Shown one piece after another: positions 11,666-24,531 of a stretch of DNA of 64,000 nt (the first letter of the stretch is position 1; every line of letters begins with the position of its first letter). Source of the stretch: Norana najaformis (lineage: Eukaryota; Annelida; Clitellata; Crassiclitellata; Hormogastridae). A model generated the notes under the pieces. The model ran no database searches, was not told where the DNA came from, and saw nothing but the letters and a program-made list of their open reading frames with translations. The stretch spans positions 33,415,561 through 33,479,560 of the forward strand of contig OZ029919.1 of assembly GCA_964023275.1 (NCBI GenBank), given 5' to 3'. The position numbers and the translations under genes were made by a program.

Positions 11666-12848
11666 TACCTCATTTCCATAGGTAACTGGGTTGAGCACAT
11701 ATTCATTTGTATGCATATATGCATGTATATGCGTATACATATGTATGCATATATGCCTCTCTTACGCTCTCTTCTCTTTCGAGCATATATGGACATCCCT
11801 AGACAACCTTGAAGCCTTACATACATGTACTATGCAAGAAAACAATTATTAAGAAACAAAATCGGGACGAGAGCGGTTGACACAGCAGTCGGCACAGCTT
11901 TGATCAACTTTGAATTTCTTGGAGTTTTGAGACCGCAACAACCGACGCTGGTGCACCGCAGAAGTTGTCCATGGAGTCTCGCAGTAGTCTAATCCCTGAA
12001 CTTCTATAGCGCCGTTATCATAATATACACAAGAAATAAACAAACAAATGAATAAATAAATAAATAAAAATATAGTTAACGCATTTCGACATTCATTCTA
12101 CACTCGTGCAACCCTTGTATACAAATATGTATGTGAGCATGCACAGGACAATTAATATAGCGCCTTTTAGGTGCATCTAAAAAGGAAGTAAGTACGGCGT
12201 TGCTCACCTCGACAGGATATCTTCCAGAAACCACTGGATCTTCTTGCAGTAGAAGAACGCCATGCGAACGGAAGGAAGACGAGGAGAAGGGATGTTCCTC
12301 CGTCGCCGATCTTTCTAGAGAACTCCACCGACCGCCAGATTGCGCCACTGCCTCCAACGACGCCACCTTGCGTCTGTCGCACCGAATGGGATGCAAGTCG
12401 CTATCGCGGTTGCTGAGCCAAAACTCCAGTTTCCATGACACCCGGCAAAGGACGGGTGACTTGTACAACGACGCTTATGGAAGCAGTGTCTAGTGACGAA
12501 GGATGCTTTAGTGTGGCCAACACATCGTAGTGTCTGGTAGTAAAATATGTAAACTGTGGCCTGATGTATATCGGTTAAAGTCAGTAAGTAAGTAAATATG
12601 TTTATATGTACGCTTATCTACAAGAAGATGTAATACAGAGACAAAAATCACAGACAGGTGCAAAATTGGAAAGCAGTATCGATCAATTCTGCGTTGTAAT
12701 AAATCGTTCTATACCATGTAAGGTAGATCTATTTGCGATTGTCAGATGCAAATAGAAAACCGTAAATGTAATATAAATGTAACGTAAATGTATATGTAAA
12801 TCTCCAAAATTTCTCAGCGCCACATAAAGCTACGCCAGAGAGGCCAGC

Positions 12849-13441
12849 TTGTTCACCTTATTCAGTTTATTCACCTTATTCAGCTTATTCACCTTCATTC
12901 AGCTTATTCGTCTTCATTCAGCTTATTCGTCTTCATTCAGCTTATTTGTCTTCATTCAGCTTATTCGTCTTCATTCAGATTATTCGTCTTCATTCAGCTT
13001 ATTCGTCTTCATTCAGCTTATTCGTCTTCATTCAGCTTATTCATCTTCATTCAGCTTATTCATCTTCATTCAGCTTATTCACCTTCATTCAGCTTATTCA
13101 TCTTCATTCAGCTTATTCGTCTTCATTCAGCTTATTCGTCTTCATTCAGCTTATTCGTCTTCATTCAGCTTATTCGTCTTCATTCAGCTTATTCGTCTTC
13201 ATTCAGCTTATTCGTCTTCATTCAGCTTATTCGTCTTCATTCAGCTTATTCGTCTTCATAAAGCTTATTCGTCTTCATTCAGTTTATTCATCTTCATTCA
13301 GCTTATTCGTCTTCATTCAGCTTATTCGTCTTCATTCAGCTTATTCGTCTTCATTCAGCTTATTCGACTTCATTCAGTTTATTCATCTTCATTCAGCTTA
13401 TTCAACTTCATTCAGCTTATTCATCTTCATTCAGCTTATTC
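12849..13441 (+). repeat. 19-bp minisatellite, about 31 copies
   Basis: The unit is CTTCATTCAGCTTATTCGT. Since 19 is not a multiple of three, each frame cycles through the same 19-residue repeat, and none contains a stop. That explains the overlapping long open frames; there is no sign that it is translated. Confidence 0.93.
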
Positions 13442-13589
13442 TGCGGACGAGGTTATTGTGTTGATATGCCTGATAAAATGGAGTACTGTATATGATAGAC
13501 TGAATGTTGTGTCACTAATTTGTGCATTGGTCACAAAAGTGTGCGCAGTCTGAACCGTCTTCGTCCCGGAACCGATTTTGCACAACAGA

Positions 13590-13930
13590 TCCATCGTCCG
13601 TACCTCAGTCAGTTTGTCAGTCGGTCAGTCAGTCGGTCAATCAGTCGGTCGGTAGGTCGGTGTTTGCGTCGTGTACGCCTGACGTGTTACGCTTTCAGTG
13701 GCTGCGTCGTCACTTAAGTCGACGTTATGAATATTTTAAGAGGCGCTGCGTAGTCTCGGCGGAAGTCAACTGTGGCAACGTCGTCGAACATTTGTTCGCC
13801 AACCTGTCAGAGGAGCTCGCTTCGTGCACGCTACGGACTCCCGGACTAGCGCACCCACGCCGCAACGCAGCTGACTCACTGAGCGTGTGACGGTGCTGCA
13901 CGGGGAGAATTATTGTGCGCTACTTCTGCA
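13590..13930. other. GTCA/GTCG repeats followed by a CpG-rich patch
   Basis: GTCAGTCGGTC-type repeats at 13600-13665 lead into sequence rich in CpG (CGGCGGAAGTCAACTGTGGC, then CACCCACGCCGCAACGCAGC) up to 13930. It could be the 5' end of an unseen gene or a repeat; no splice-consistent exon was recognised. Confidence 0.35.
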
Positions 13931-13964
13931 CAGCGCGTTGAATAGTTTTGTAAATTATTGAAAC

Positions 13965-14150
13965 TGTGCCGGGCTGGGCTTGGCTGGGCTAGGATGGGCT
14001 GGGCTTGGCTGACTTGGCGTGGGCTTGGGCTTGGGCTGCGCTGGGCTAGGTTGGGCTGACTTGTGCTGGGCTTGGGCTTGGGCTGGGCTGACTTGGGCTG
14101 GGCTTGGGCTGGGCTGGGCTGGGCTAGGGCTTGGGCTTGGCTGGGAGACC
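13965..14150 (+). repeat. GGGCT-type repeat
   Basis: Imperfect repeats of GGGCTGGGCTTGGCT fill this interval, with mixed 5- and 6-bp steps. The plus strand has many short G-runs. Confidence 0.9.
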
Positions 14151-14554
14151 TCTAATCAGATATATTGAAGGGGCACAATGAATGAATGAATGAATGAACG
14201 AACGAATGAATGAATGAATACAAATTTTCCTTCTTACTCGTTGGGGGCGTTGACGCATTTAGAAGTTCATCAGGGTGAGGGTGGCAAGTAAGCTAAGCAG
14301 TACATTACATTACCGTACATGCAAAAGTACATTTGCCATGCATTACGTTACGTAATGCACGCTAAATGTACGTTTATCGTTTTCTTTGTGCTTAATGTTC
14401 TTGTTCTGCGTTTGTTGATTATTTAGTTCAGAGTTTGTTTCGACGAGAAACATCAGGCAGCAGTTGACCGCAAACACTAATTTTCCTCAACGATTTATCG
14501 CCATCGTTCTAAGCCACTTCGTCTGTACGGCGCATGAATACATTAACAAGGTTG

Positions 14555-14800
14555 TTCACTCCTCCTCTTTCTCTTCCTCCTCTTCCTTCTCCTTCTCCTC
14601 CCCTCTTCCTCTTCCTCTTCCTCCTTCTCCTCTTCTTCCTCCTCCTCCTCCTTCGCCTCCTCCTCCTCCTCTTCCTTCTTATTCTTTTTCCTCCTCCTCT
14701 TCCTTCTCCTCCTCTTCCACCGTCTCCTCTTCTTCTTCCTACTCCTCTTCCTCTTTCTCCTCCTCCTTCTCCTTCTCCGTCTCCTCGGCTTCAGCTCTGT
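14555..14800 (+). repeat. CCT/CTT pyrimidine tract
   Basis: Nearly pure C/T with CTC and CCT triplets. Proline/leucine/serine-rich or arginine/lysine/glutamate-rich open frames here are artefacts of composition. Confidence 0.92.
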
Positions 14801-15279
14801 CCTCTCGGGTCCTGTCTCTAGGTGGCGCCTGTCATCGCTCATTCCGATTCGCCCCAGGTGTCCATGATATTAACTCCTGGGCCGTCGTTAAGCGCTGTCC
14901 GCCCAAATCCGCTAAGCCGTGTACTCCCATATATTAGCTATTTCACTCGCCAACCTGGCGAGCAACATGTAAAGAATTCGGGGCCTGGGACGCCTCCTCA
15001 CCCCCTCATCCACTGACACATCACAGTAGGCCATCGAGAAATGCAACATCACATCACCGATCCAAAGATCGTAGAAGGAAGATGAAGGGAATTTGGAAGA
15101 CAAGAAGGAACCTACGATGGATCTCACCCGATAAATTCATTGCAAAATGAGCAAGGTCGAGGCCTTAAGGGCGCTATATAAAACCTATACATTTATTTAT
15201 TTATTTATTTACGTACACGCGTATTAGACGCAGCATACGCTTAAACATCGCATGCATTATGCATACACGTATACAAGCA

Positions 15280-15560
15280 CGCATACATGAATATATACTT
15301 GCATAAATACACAAATACATAAATACATACATACTGCATATATGCATACATACATACATACATACGTAGGTACGTACATACATACATGCATACACACGTA
15401 CACATGCATACACACGTACACACATGCATATATACATACATACGTACGTGCATACATACATACATATATACATCCATCCATACATACATACATATACTCA
15501 CATGCAAACATACACATACATACATACATAGATCCATACATATATACACACTGGGGATAC
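15280..15560 (+). repeat. ATAC tetranucleotide array
   Basis: CATACATACATA repeats with ACGT-containing variants. A further 48210-48350 stretch in a LOXHD1 intron is the GTAT equivalent. Confidence 0.92.
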
Positions 15561-15670
15561 ATACATGAGCACATGCACACTATTAGAACTTGACGCCACT
15601 GAGCTAAATATAGCTCTATGTAAACTATGTACATCTATGTTCGAACATCAAACAACCGCATACCATGGCT

Positions 15671-15675
<5 letters not shown>

Positions 15676-15748
<73 letters not shown>
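15676..15748. repeat. TA microsatellite
   Basis: About 36 TA units with one phase slip. Sequence from 15750 to 16330 after it has no recognisable gene. Confidence 0.95.
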
Positions 15749-15751
<3 letters not shown>

Positions 15752-16334
15752 TACATGCAAATGTACCTGCACAGCTGGAGACTCATTTTTATTGACTCTG
15801 CGTAATGCAGGCGCCTCATCAATCTACGCAAAACAACCATTCTGTCTTCGTTTGCGATGCATTTTAAATCTGCCCCTAAGCTCCGCCCTCTGTTTTCGCC
15901 GGCTGTATATCAGTATGTTTTCCAATGGAAAGGCAGCGTTTAAAATAGTCTTAATAATGGCGTTCATAAAATATGGAGAGTCTGTGTTTCTCTAAATTAA
16001 ATGTTATTTAATCGTCCAAATGTCGAAGCTAAGCGTTGTTGGAAAGGATTGATTTCATTGCATCTATTGTGCGGTTACCGAGTTAAGTTTTGCTATCGTA
16101 TATGCTTAATTAACATAAAGGCGTGGCTAAATAGGCATCTACAAGATGTTGTTAAGCTCAGATTCCTCCTAAAGATTTTAGGATACATTTATGCACCATT
16201 AAATTGCATTTTCGGACGCTATATCGTTGTCATTTTTGTTAAAATTTCAATTAAATACCCTCATTTAAGATGAGGTCAACATTAACGGCCTAAACTGCTA
16301 CTAACTGTCGATAAACTCTGTTTTAATCTAAAAA

Positions 16335-16628
16335 GCTGCGAAGGTTCAAAATTTTCTTGCTAGGATTGTTACTTGTTCTTCTTCAAAATCAGGTGCATTA
16401 GGTCGCCTTCGTCGGCTTTGCTGTCTTCCATCTGAAAACCGCATTAAGTTGAAAATTGCCCGCTTGACCTTTGGCCCTGAATATCTGTTTTCCAACACAT
16501 CTTCACACGCTGCTAACTCCGATATCTTCATGCGGACTTGTTTACCACGAAAAGCCCTACTTGCCAACTTGTTAACATCTTTTAAATCACTTGTTAAGAC
16601 TCAGAGTTTACTCCAGTCTTTCACATGA
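16335..16628 (+). pseudogene. LINE reverse-transcriptase relic
   Basis: A 97-codon stop-bounded frame reads KVQNFLARIVTCSSKSGALG, then LPSENRIKLKIARLTFGPEY, and later LLTSFKSLVKT. This matches the KVQN-AR-VT ... LPI-RI-FKI layout of the last part of LINE reverse transcriptase. The expected WNSLP part is lost. No poly(A) tail was identified. Confidence 0.7.
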
Positions 16629-17439
16629 CTCGGTTTTGAGTTTTGACCTCTGGTCATCCGCAACTCAGAATCAAATTTACTGACCGCGCGTAATAAACGC
16701 TTTAGATAAAAATAAAACGTTCTTCTTAGACACCTTTAAATCGCGGATTTAGACGTTATATATTCGTCATTTTGCTGAAGCACCGGTTTGATAACGAGTA
16801 GTGAATAGTAGGCGTATTGCTTTGGTGTGCCAAACAGTGAGAACTGCTACAAATTTTTATCCTACCGGAGTCAACGGCCCTTTTGCCGTAAGATGTCGTT
16901 AAACTGCGGAACCTAACAGTGGTTGGCCAGCTGCAAAGGTTACTTCATAAGGTAAGCAGTGACGTAGTAATAGATTATGCAGGTTGTGCAAAGTACAAGG
17001 GCCCACGACACACTTAAAGCCTAAGCGCTTTAAATAGAAATACAACGTCCTTCTTAGACACCTTTAAATCACGGATTCAGACGCTATGTATTCCTCATTT
17101 TGCATTAACGTGTGTGTTAATTAATTGTCACATTTGATGTCGTATGCTGAACAATGAGAACTTATAAAAAGTTTTATCCTTGATGCCAGAAGATGTCGTT
17201 AAACACGGCAAACCATATTTTACCGTCTCTGCCATGTGTGGCCCACCTTACGGCTTTTTGGGTATTGCCAACACGGTGCGAACCACCTCCAACATACCCC
17301 TTGGTGGAAGGATACCACCCTGAAAAGGTGGCGCTGGTGTAACAACTATTCCACTTCCGGGCGTTTGTTTACCTGTAATAACAAACGCTACGACACAGCA
17401 TCAGTGTTTTCATAGATTTTATCACAGTTTAGAAGTAGT

Positions 17440-17550
17440 AGTTCCTCAGTTTAACTACAGCTTATGACATCAAAGGCCGTTGCCGTCGCCCTCCTCTTTT
17501 ATCCAGGCTTGGGACTGGCACTACCCCCAAACAAGGCAGTGGCGGAGTTA
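17440..17550 (+). repeat. Isolated copy of the motif-cluster repeat (type A)
   Basis: A roughly 105-bp element (AGTTTAACTACAGCTTATGA, then GGGACTGGCACTACCCCCAA and CAAGGCAGTGGCGGAG) matching copies at 6358, 9245 and, in minus orientation, 28830-28930. The neighbouring 16730-17210 stretch holds two minus-oriented units with TTAGACACCTTTAAAT. Confidence 0.75.
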
Positions 17551-18104
17551 TATCAGTTTACTTGTCACAATGCAGAATTGAAGTCAACCATGCCTGACTA
17601 AAGTTGGTATTTAAGTTGGTCGACTGAAATAACTTTTCTCTACCCAATTTAGGCGCGGACGTCCGCACTGGGCTTAACCCCCTTCCTTTGTCCACGTCTG
17701 GGTTACCCCTCCCTCCCCTCTTCGTCGACGTCCGTAATGGCCGGCCCCCATGGCAAACAACTCAGCTTTTAATCGTTCGTTACATACTTATTTACCGAAA
17801 ACCGAATTGCGATGGTTAAACACAGAAAAACAATGGACGAAAAATCTCTTTATTTCATAGCTATCACCAAAAAACGAAACAGAATACATAATATACTTGA
17901 AGTCTGTTCTTGGTTAATTATAAACAACACTTATTTGCATATTCTACAAATATTCTGTGCTAACGTACATTGGCATCTGCTCAGCGAAGATTCTAGAATC
18001 AATGACAATATGTGTCATACAGATTTCAACACTTCATACGAGCAGACAGGTCTGTGCAAACACCTTAAAATGCTTCCACGCGATTCATCATAATGATTAT
18101 CATA

Positions 18105-18370
18105 TGATTAACATATAATTACCATTTTTCATTACATTATTATTGGCATATCCTTACCATCATTACCATATGATTACCATATAATTATCAAATCATTACC
18201 TTATTATTGGCAGATCCTTAGAATGATTACCATATGATTAACATATAATTATCATTTCATTACCTTATTACTGGCATATCCTTACCATGATTACCACATG
18301 ATTAACATTTCATTACCTTATTATTGGCATATTCTTACCATGATTACCATATGATTAGGCCTACCTTACC
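18105..18370 (+). repeat. 64-bp tandem repeat
   Basis: Four units marked by TATTGGCATATCCTTACCAT-like sequence at about 18141, 18205, 18269 and 18322; spacing 64, 64 and 53. The units are rich in ATTACCATATGATTA. Confidence 0.85.
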
Positions 18371-18387
18371 ATTACATGTTCACCACA

Positions 18388-18652
18388 TATAAAAGGTTGT
18401 AACTGGACCATCATACAACATCACAAATATATCTGTGACGGGATGGACTACCGTAAAGGCATGAACGCTATTGGCTACTACAGGCCACGCCTACCGCGAG
18501 CCACCAGTAGGAGAAGAGACACTAATATACTCTCGCACCCCACGACTAGCCCAGAAGACTTTGACCGGACTAGTTGCTCTCGCCCAGGCTATTGCAATCA
18601 GGGCCTGGGCCGACAGCGCCATGCCTCACATAGAGGAGGCCTAAGATTTTGA
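18388..18652 (+). other. Orphan 69-codon open frame behind a TATA box
   Basis: TATAAAA at 18388-18394 lies 49 bases before an ATG at 18443 that opens a 69-codon frame (MDYRKGMNAIGYYRPRLPRA). A second frame across the same bases ends in a protein-like stretch (LTGLVALAQAIAIRAW, then SAMPHIEEA) and stop at about 18649. I recognise neither. It may be a small gene, a terminal exon or a transposon relic. Confidence 0.25.
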
Positions 18653-19559
18653 AAAAAGTTTATATGTAATAATTAATATTATTTATTGCTCCTTTTTGTA
18701 TGATAATTCACAACTGCAGTTTAGTAGGCTTTAGGAGACTGGGGACTTGTATTTGCACTGGCCCTGGCCTCTCTGAATCTTCGAAGGCCCTGATTGCTAT
18801 CACTATTGTTATCACTATACTGTAGACTACAAAAGACTCCTAGAACAAAGAATAACAATAAAAAAGGCCTAATAATTTATTTCAATACTTCAACTCTATT
18901 GCCTTCCACGGTACTTTTGCTCCGCCAGACCTCAATGATTTCTAGCCATCCAAGAATTTTTCACTATCCGGAGAATTTTTAAATCCTGAGGGATCATCTA
19001 AACCTCAGGTAAAAAATAATAATACATAATAAAAATAAACACAAGCATTTTCTAACCCAAGTTCCAGAACAACTGAAACAGACCAGTTATCTTTCCCAAA
19101 GCCTACCCTGCTGCAATTCAGCATTTCAATGCTGTGCCTTCCACAACGCTCTTACCCTGACAGATCTTGCAGAAAATCAGCCATTCTAGGTTTCATTTTT
19201 CATCTCCCGACATATTTTAAAATCCCCATGTATCAGTAAAAATAATAACAAAGTAAATAATAATAATAATAAAAAAATAATAGCAATAAAACATAATAAT
19301 AATAATTCAGAAGTTGCATAGCATGCAAATGCACAAACACAAAAACCAACATTACCCCATTAGTAAGTATAAGGCGCTGAGAAATACTGAAAACTTGGTG
19401 AGCAGCTGAACTCAACTGGTCGGTCTTCTGTCAGCTCTTCTCCATCAACAAAACTTCGCCTAAGATCCCAAACCCATACCCTTAGCTCAGTCAACACAAC
19501 CGTTTTTGTTGGTGTTGGCTCATTGTTGACCAAAGTCCAAAAATTGTTGGAAATTTCCA

Positions 19560-19800
19560 GCGGTCTTCAAATTAGCCTCATTTGGAAATTTCCAGCTTTC
19601 TTAGAATTAGCCTCGTTTGGAAATTTTGAGCTTTCTTGGAATTAGTGTCATTTAAAATGACCATTTTGATTGGGCTTGTGTAGCTTTTGGAAATTTCGAG
19701 CTCTCTTGGACTTACCCTCGTTTGGAAATTTTGAGCTTTCTTGGAATTAGCCTCGTCTGAAATGACCAATTTGGTTGGGCATGTTCAGTTTTTAGAAATT
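19560..19800 (+). repeat. Imperfect tandem repeat of GGAAATTTTGAGCTTTCTTGG
   Basis: Units of about 45-140 bp share TTGGAAATTTTGAGCTTTC and TTGGAATTAG. Surrounding sequence (18660-20290) has AAT microsatellites, a family C copy at 19950 and no gene that I could recognise. Confidence 0.7.
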
Positions 19801-20296
19801 TCCATTTTTGTCCAATATTTCTCACGTGATCCAACATATGAAACCCACTTAACTTTAAACTTAATCTAAATCGACTTCAATATCAAATACAGAAGACATC
19901 AAGGAATTCAGTCAAATTCACAAGTCAGTGTTAAAAGCAATGGTTATAATCGTAATTCAGAGATTTCTAAAGCGCCCAGCAAAAACCACATCACGGGGAC
20001 CAGCTTACTCACAGTCAAAACAAAATCGAAAGGCAAAAGTGTTTGGTTCCAAGTCAAGATCCAAGAGTCAGGCAGAGAGACAGCATTGCAGCTACAGTAG
20101 CTGATGTTTGGGATTGGAGCAGAAAGATGGACAAAAGGAAGAAGGGGAGTCAGGACAGGATCTGTGAAAGAGGAATGGCTGAATTCGCATATTGCAATAT
20201 CCAGTCTCAACAACATCACATCACACCAAACTCCAATAACCAGTTAGTCCCAATCATCCACAACAACTTCACAGATGTTGGAGCCACCATATTTTT

Positions 20297-20487
20297 GTAA
20301 ATTATTTTAAACTTATGCATTTATTATGCATGCAATGTCAGTAAATCAGAATCCGAGGTGCAAAGCAATTGTGAGTAAAGGACTTGCTCAAGGTCCCTAC
20401 ACAGTAACCGTCTCGGGGAGGCTCGAACCCATACTCTCCATGTCACAAACTAGGTGCTCTATCCCACTGGCCACCGTGCCCCACCAT
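20297..20487 (-). repeat. SINE-like family A copy
   Basis: Same layout as the 5.4 kb copy, with an intact box B (GGTTCGAGCC on minus) and the CTTGAGCAAGTCC body. It lies just downstream of DNAJC5. Confidence 0.75.
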
Positions 20488-20778
20488 CGTACAATTTTTG
20501 CGGACTGAACAGCAGCACTAACCCAACTCCAAGATCCCATTCCCTCAACAACATCTATTATAGTAGTGCTATATTATTATCTTGACCTACAAACTAGGAA
20601 AAAAACAATTATTCAAACAGAAAATGAAACCTTGTTACAAACTCCCGCTTACACAAATAGCACATTTTAAACAAAAAGATGATGACTGTGGCTGTGACGA
20701 AGCACGTCACTTCTTTTCGCTCCATTCTTCCCGACGACAACGTGTCTTGTAATAGACATCAAGTTACATTTCCTGGTC

Positions 20779-23687
20779 TTAGGAGGCCGTGTTGTACGTC
20801 GACGTTGGGACGTTGATTGGTGTTTCCTCACCTGGCGTAGGGCCTGCAGGCTGAGGAAAGTCCGAGCGGTTTGAAGTTGGCTGACCAACAATTGGTTCTC
20901 TGGCATCCGTTACAATTTCAGGGTTATCTTCATCGGCCTGATGACACAGAAAACATAACATCAGACATTTCAAGATTCTTTCTGCACCACTGAGTCTCAC
21001 TGATAACTGCAGAAAGAGGCAAGTAAGCAGGGGCCTATGCAGTGCATTTAAAGACTCCAATGGAAGCACAGGGTATCACTGTATGAATGACTTAACAGCA
21101 ACAGCAACAACAACATCATTATCCTGCGAATTTTTAAAATCCTGTGGGATCATGTATACCTCGGGTGAAAAATATAATAATAATGATAATAATAATAATA
21201 ATAATAACAATAGTAATGATAGTAAGAGTTACAGGGAAGTTTTCGTCCATCCAGTCTTCCTCAGTCATCTGCGGACGACACTTTCCGCAGCAGAAGTTGC
21301 AACAGAAGTTGAAGCAGCAACAGCAACAGAAGCAACCAGTGACGATACAACAGCACAGAAACAAACCCTGTTCAGAAACAATCACAGACAACAATTGGAA
21401 TCCAATCAGAACTGGCTTAAAATTAAGGCAGTAAAAATCCTTCTTTGACCATGAAAGTCCCTAGTAAAAGCATTTCCCACTCATACACTAATCTAATCTA
21501 ATGTCATCAAATAATTTTGTTATGTTTTGTCACTGAAGATCTTGAATTTATATAGAGGCTCTTCAACACAAACTCCTCCGAGGCGCTTCAGACCCGACAA
21601 AACAATACTGATCTAATCTAATCTAATCTACTTTAATCTAATCTAATAGATTAGATATGACCAGCTCTAACTGAAAGCAAGAGCAGTTCATAGAAAGTCA
21701 CATTGCCTGATTTTGTTTATATAATAACTGGTTCATCAGAAAGTGAAATGACCTTAATACAGCAAGTGCTGTTCAGTAGGAATTGACTTGATTTTGCTTA
21801 AAAACTACCTGCTGTTCATCAGGAGAGAAGAGGAAAATTGCAATAAAAGAATTATGACAGCAGAGGTTTATGGATGCCGCAGTCGGGGAAGACAAAAGAA
21901 GAGATGGAGAGACATGATTCAACAAGACCTAAAGATTCTCAGACTGAAGAAAGAAGATACTGGAGATAGAAACAAATGGAAAAGAAGGATTCATGTGGCT
22001 GATCACTCCCCTAGGAGGGATTAATTCCAGCCAGCTGGAAGAAGAAGAAGAATTTCATCAGAAAGTGAACTGACCTTAAGCACCTGATTTTATTTCTAAA
22101 ACAAATGCAGTTCATGAAAAAGTGAAACGACTTTAAAGCAAGCGTTGTTCAGTAGGAATTGACCTGATTTTGCTTAAAAATTAACTGCAGTTCGCCAGAG
22201 AAAGAACTGACCTTAAAGCAAGTGCTGTTCAGTAGGAAGTAGGTCGACAGATTGTCTTCTCCCAACTGGTGAGCAACGTACAGACCGAGAGATCCATACT
22301 GGTCGTAGATTTCACGCTTCGTTGGATTACTGAGAACGGAATTGGCATGATTGACTTCCTGAAACTAACACAATAAACACAGACAACAGTTATCACCAAG
22401 AAGATGTTATCAAATGAAGAAGTTCATAGAAATGTGTGTCAATTGCCATCTCCCTCTTCACTTTCTGACTTAAGCAACTACTTTTTTTGCAGATCCTATC
22501 CCGATTTCTCTTCTTTCTATTATCTGTCCTGGGAATCCAATTCCAGACACCACCAACCATAACTGACTGCCAGACTCTTGGATCTGGAACCGAATCCTTC
22601 CTGCCTATCGATTTTGTTTTGACTGAGAGCCTGCGAATAAGCTGGTTCCCGTTACTCAGCCTTCATTGGGCGCCGTAGAAATCTCGAGCTTACGATTACA
22701 ATATCCTCTTCTTTCCTTTCTCATCCTCTCCCCCTTCTTATCCTCTTCTCTTTCTTTCTTCTCTCTTCTCTCCATTCCTCACCCCTTCTTGCTACACCTT
22801 TAAAAGTGATTTTGAGAACTACTTAAAAGGCGCTATATAAAGTATCTTGAAACATACACATGTAAATACATATGTACATATGTTTAGAGCATGCGATAAA
22901 CATACATACACCTACATACAAACAACAGCAGACATTAATGTCTGGCAAACGCAGACATTAAGTATGCTAAGATTATCTATAAACACCAGAAGTACTGATA
23001 GTAACGGATTCTTCAACCTTTTCCGTGGCCTCGGGATTATTCGGATTTTTATCTGGATGATATTTCAAAGCCAACTGAAAGACAGAAACAGTCATTTAAT
23101 CAATTGGTTAACCAGTAAGAATAAAATTTACAACTGCAAATCTAATCTAACTTCCACAGCGCCAAAATAATAATAGAAATGGTGTTGGTCATGCTATAAA
23201 GCTGGAAAAACTTGGGTTTCATAACCAAGTTATACCAGGAGTTGCAGATTTATAATGACGTCCCTTAAAACATCATCTGCTTTGCCAAGTTTAGCGGATA
23301 AGCACAAGAGAAGCACTGGATTTGAAAAACAATAGAAAAGACTGGAAATCATTATTGGCACCCATTTCTGCCAATGGCTGGCACAGTGAACTGATGATGA
23401 TGACAATATGGTGGTTGTGGTGGTGGTGATGATGATGATATCTGTAGTCGTCATCATCACCAGTCGTCATTAATCATCATCGTCATCATCAAACTGATAG
23501 CTTGCACGTCGGTCTGCCAGGTTTAGGGTCAGGCATACATTTGTGAATGTAGATACTCATATTATGCCAAAACTGGCATTATCACTTTTGTCATTTTTAT
23601 TTTACCCTTCTATAGGCTCGTTTGATTTCCTCTGCAGTTGACTTTTTCGGAATTTCCATAACAGCGTAAAGACTTTCACCCGTTGTT
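20779..23687 (-). CDS. DNAJC5: Cysteine-string protein (DnaJ homolog subfamily C member 5), first exon not found
   Basis: Vesicle-associated co-chaperone that activates Hsc70 through its J domain and is anchored to membranes by palmitoylated cysteines (family knowledge). Exons on the minus strand, in coding order: 23606-23687, 23018-23074, 22212-22364, 21233-21367, 20779-20937. All joins are GT-AG and phase-consistent, giving 194 residues plus an unseen N-terminus; human DNAJC5 has 198. Visible: [16 protein letters not shown], then [15 protein letters not shown] with the catalytic HPD motif, [16 protein letters not shown], and the string [19 protein letters not shown] (14 Cys in the region). 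The tail ([14 protein letters not shown]) aligns with the acidic/QP-rich vertebrate tail. The first exon listed starts inside a codon, so an upstream exon is expected between 23690 and 24600. An in-frame ATG 22 bases upstream of that exon (about 23707) would give MLCFKFR if the gene is not spliced there. Confidence 0.93.
21590..21660 (+). repeat. ATCTA pentanucleotide repeat
   Basis: Runs of ATCTAATCTA end in a short palindrome (TAATAGATTAGAT). Together with the preceding sequence it looks like the tail of a LINE/SINE insertion in a DNAJC5 intron. Confidence 0.7.
21830..22022 (+). pseudogene. LINE C-terminal relic of a second type
   Basis: The frame reads [20 protein letters not shown], then [19 protein letters not shown] and stop. 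The GR-KKRW-D ... DR-KWRR-I--ADP style end is known from RTE- and related endonuclease LINEs. It lies antisense within the intron between DNAJC5 exons at 21367 and 22212. Confidence 0.7.
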
Positions 23688-24531
23688 CTAAATTTGAAAC
23701 ACAGCATTCACATTACCGATCAAATATTTGTGTCCATTAATATTCAAAACAGATTAAATTTGTTTAATCTGCCTCACTCTCTAAGCTGTAGCAAAAATGA
23801 ACACTCATTCTGCCAATCGTTCGTTGAATCCTTCTGCCAAACCTGCGACAGTTTTCCTAATGCTCTTAAACGATTTTCTCATCTGACAGGAATTCTCTCT
23901 GGGCTTAAATTCGTAACAGCTGACCAAGTTTTGCCAGAATATTACAACCTATACGAAGCAGGAACAAATTCGTGTGCTCTTCGATTGATTTTCTGGTGGC
24001 TAGCAGGTTTCGAAATCTCCCCTTCTAAGTTTACATTTAATATTATTACATTACATTTACACACAAACACATCTACGCTAGTTAACATGCCGCATACAAA
24101 TGGTACATACGACATGGAACGTGTCCTTGCACTATGCATTTTGCTTCAGTTTTCTGTTTGACCGAAGAAATGAAAACAAAGACAAGTTGTCCCGATGGCC
24201 TTTTGTCGTATAATTTTGTCACATATTATATTTAAAACCATTCACATGACTCCGTAAAATTTCGGAATCAAAACAACGACGAATAAGCTGAGCAAAGAGC
24301 GAGTGGCTAACGCTTGGTTCTATAACCTGTTTTCATGAATTATTGATTTTTATTTTATCTGGTCTACTGTCAACAACAAGAATTAATATATAAAGCGTTT
24401 TTATTTAGTTATATTAGTCGGGTTAAGTTAAGTGGGTTATTTTAACTATGACATTCTCGTGAAACTGAAGAACATTTGTTTATCTTATTATCTATTAAGG
24501 AAGACCTGCGCTATAGAAATTTGTAGTCTGT

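Noticed and set aside
12200..12493. 97-codon plus frame and an overlapping minus frame
   Set aside because: Balanced composition, but no recognisable family, no splice partner, and both strands are open, so coding cannot be supported.
13520..13890. 122-codon frame with QSVSQSVNQSV
   Set aside because: Much of it is a GTCA/GTCG repeat; the rest is CpG-rich with no known domain.
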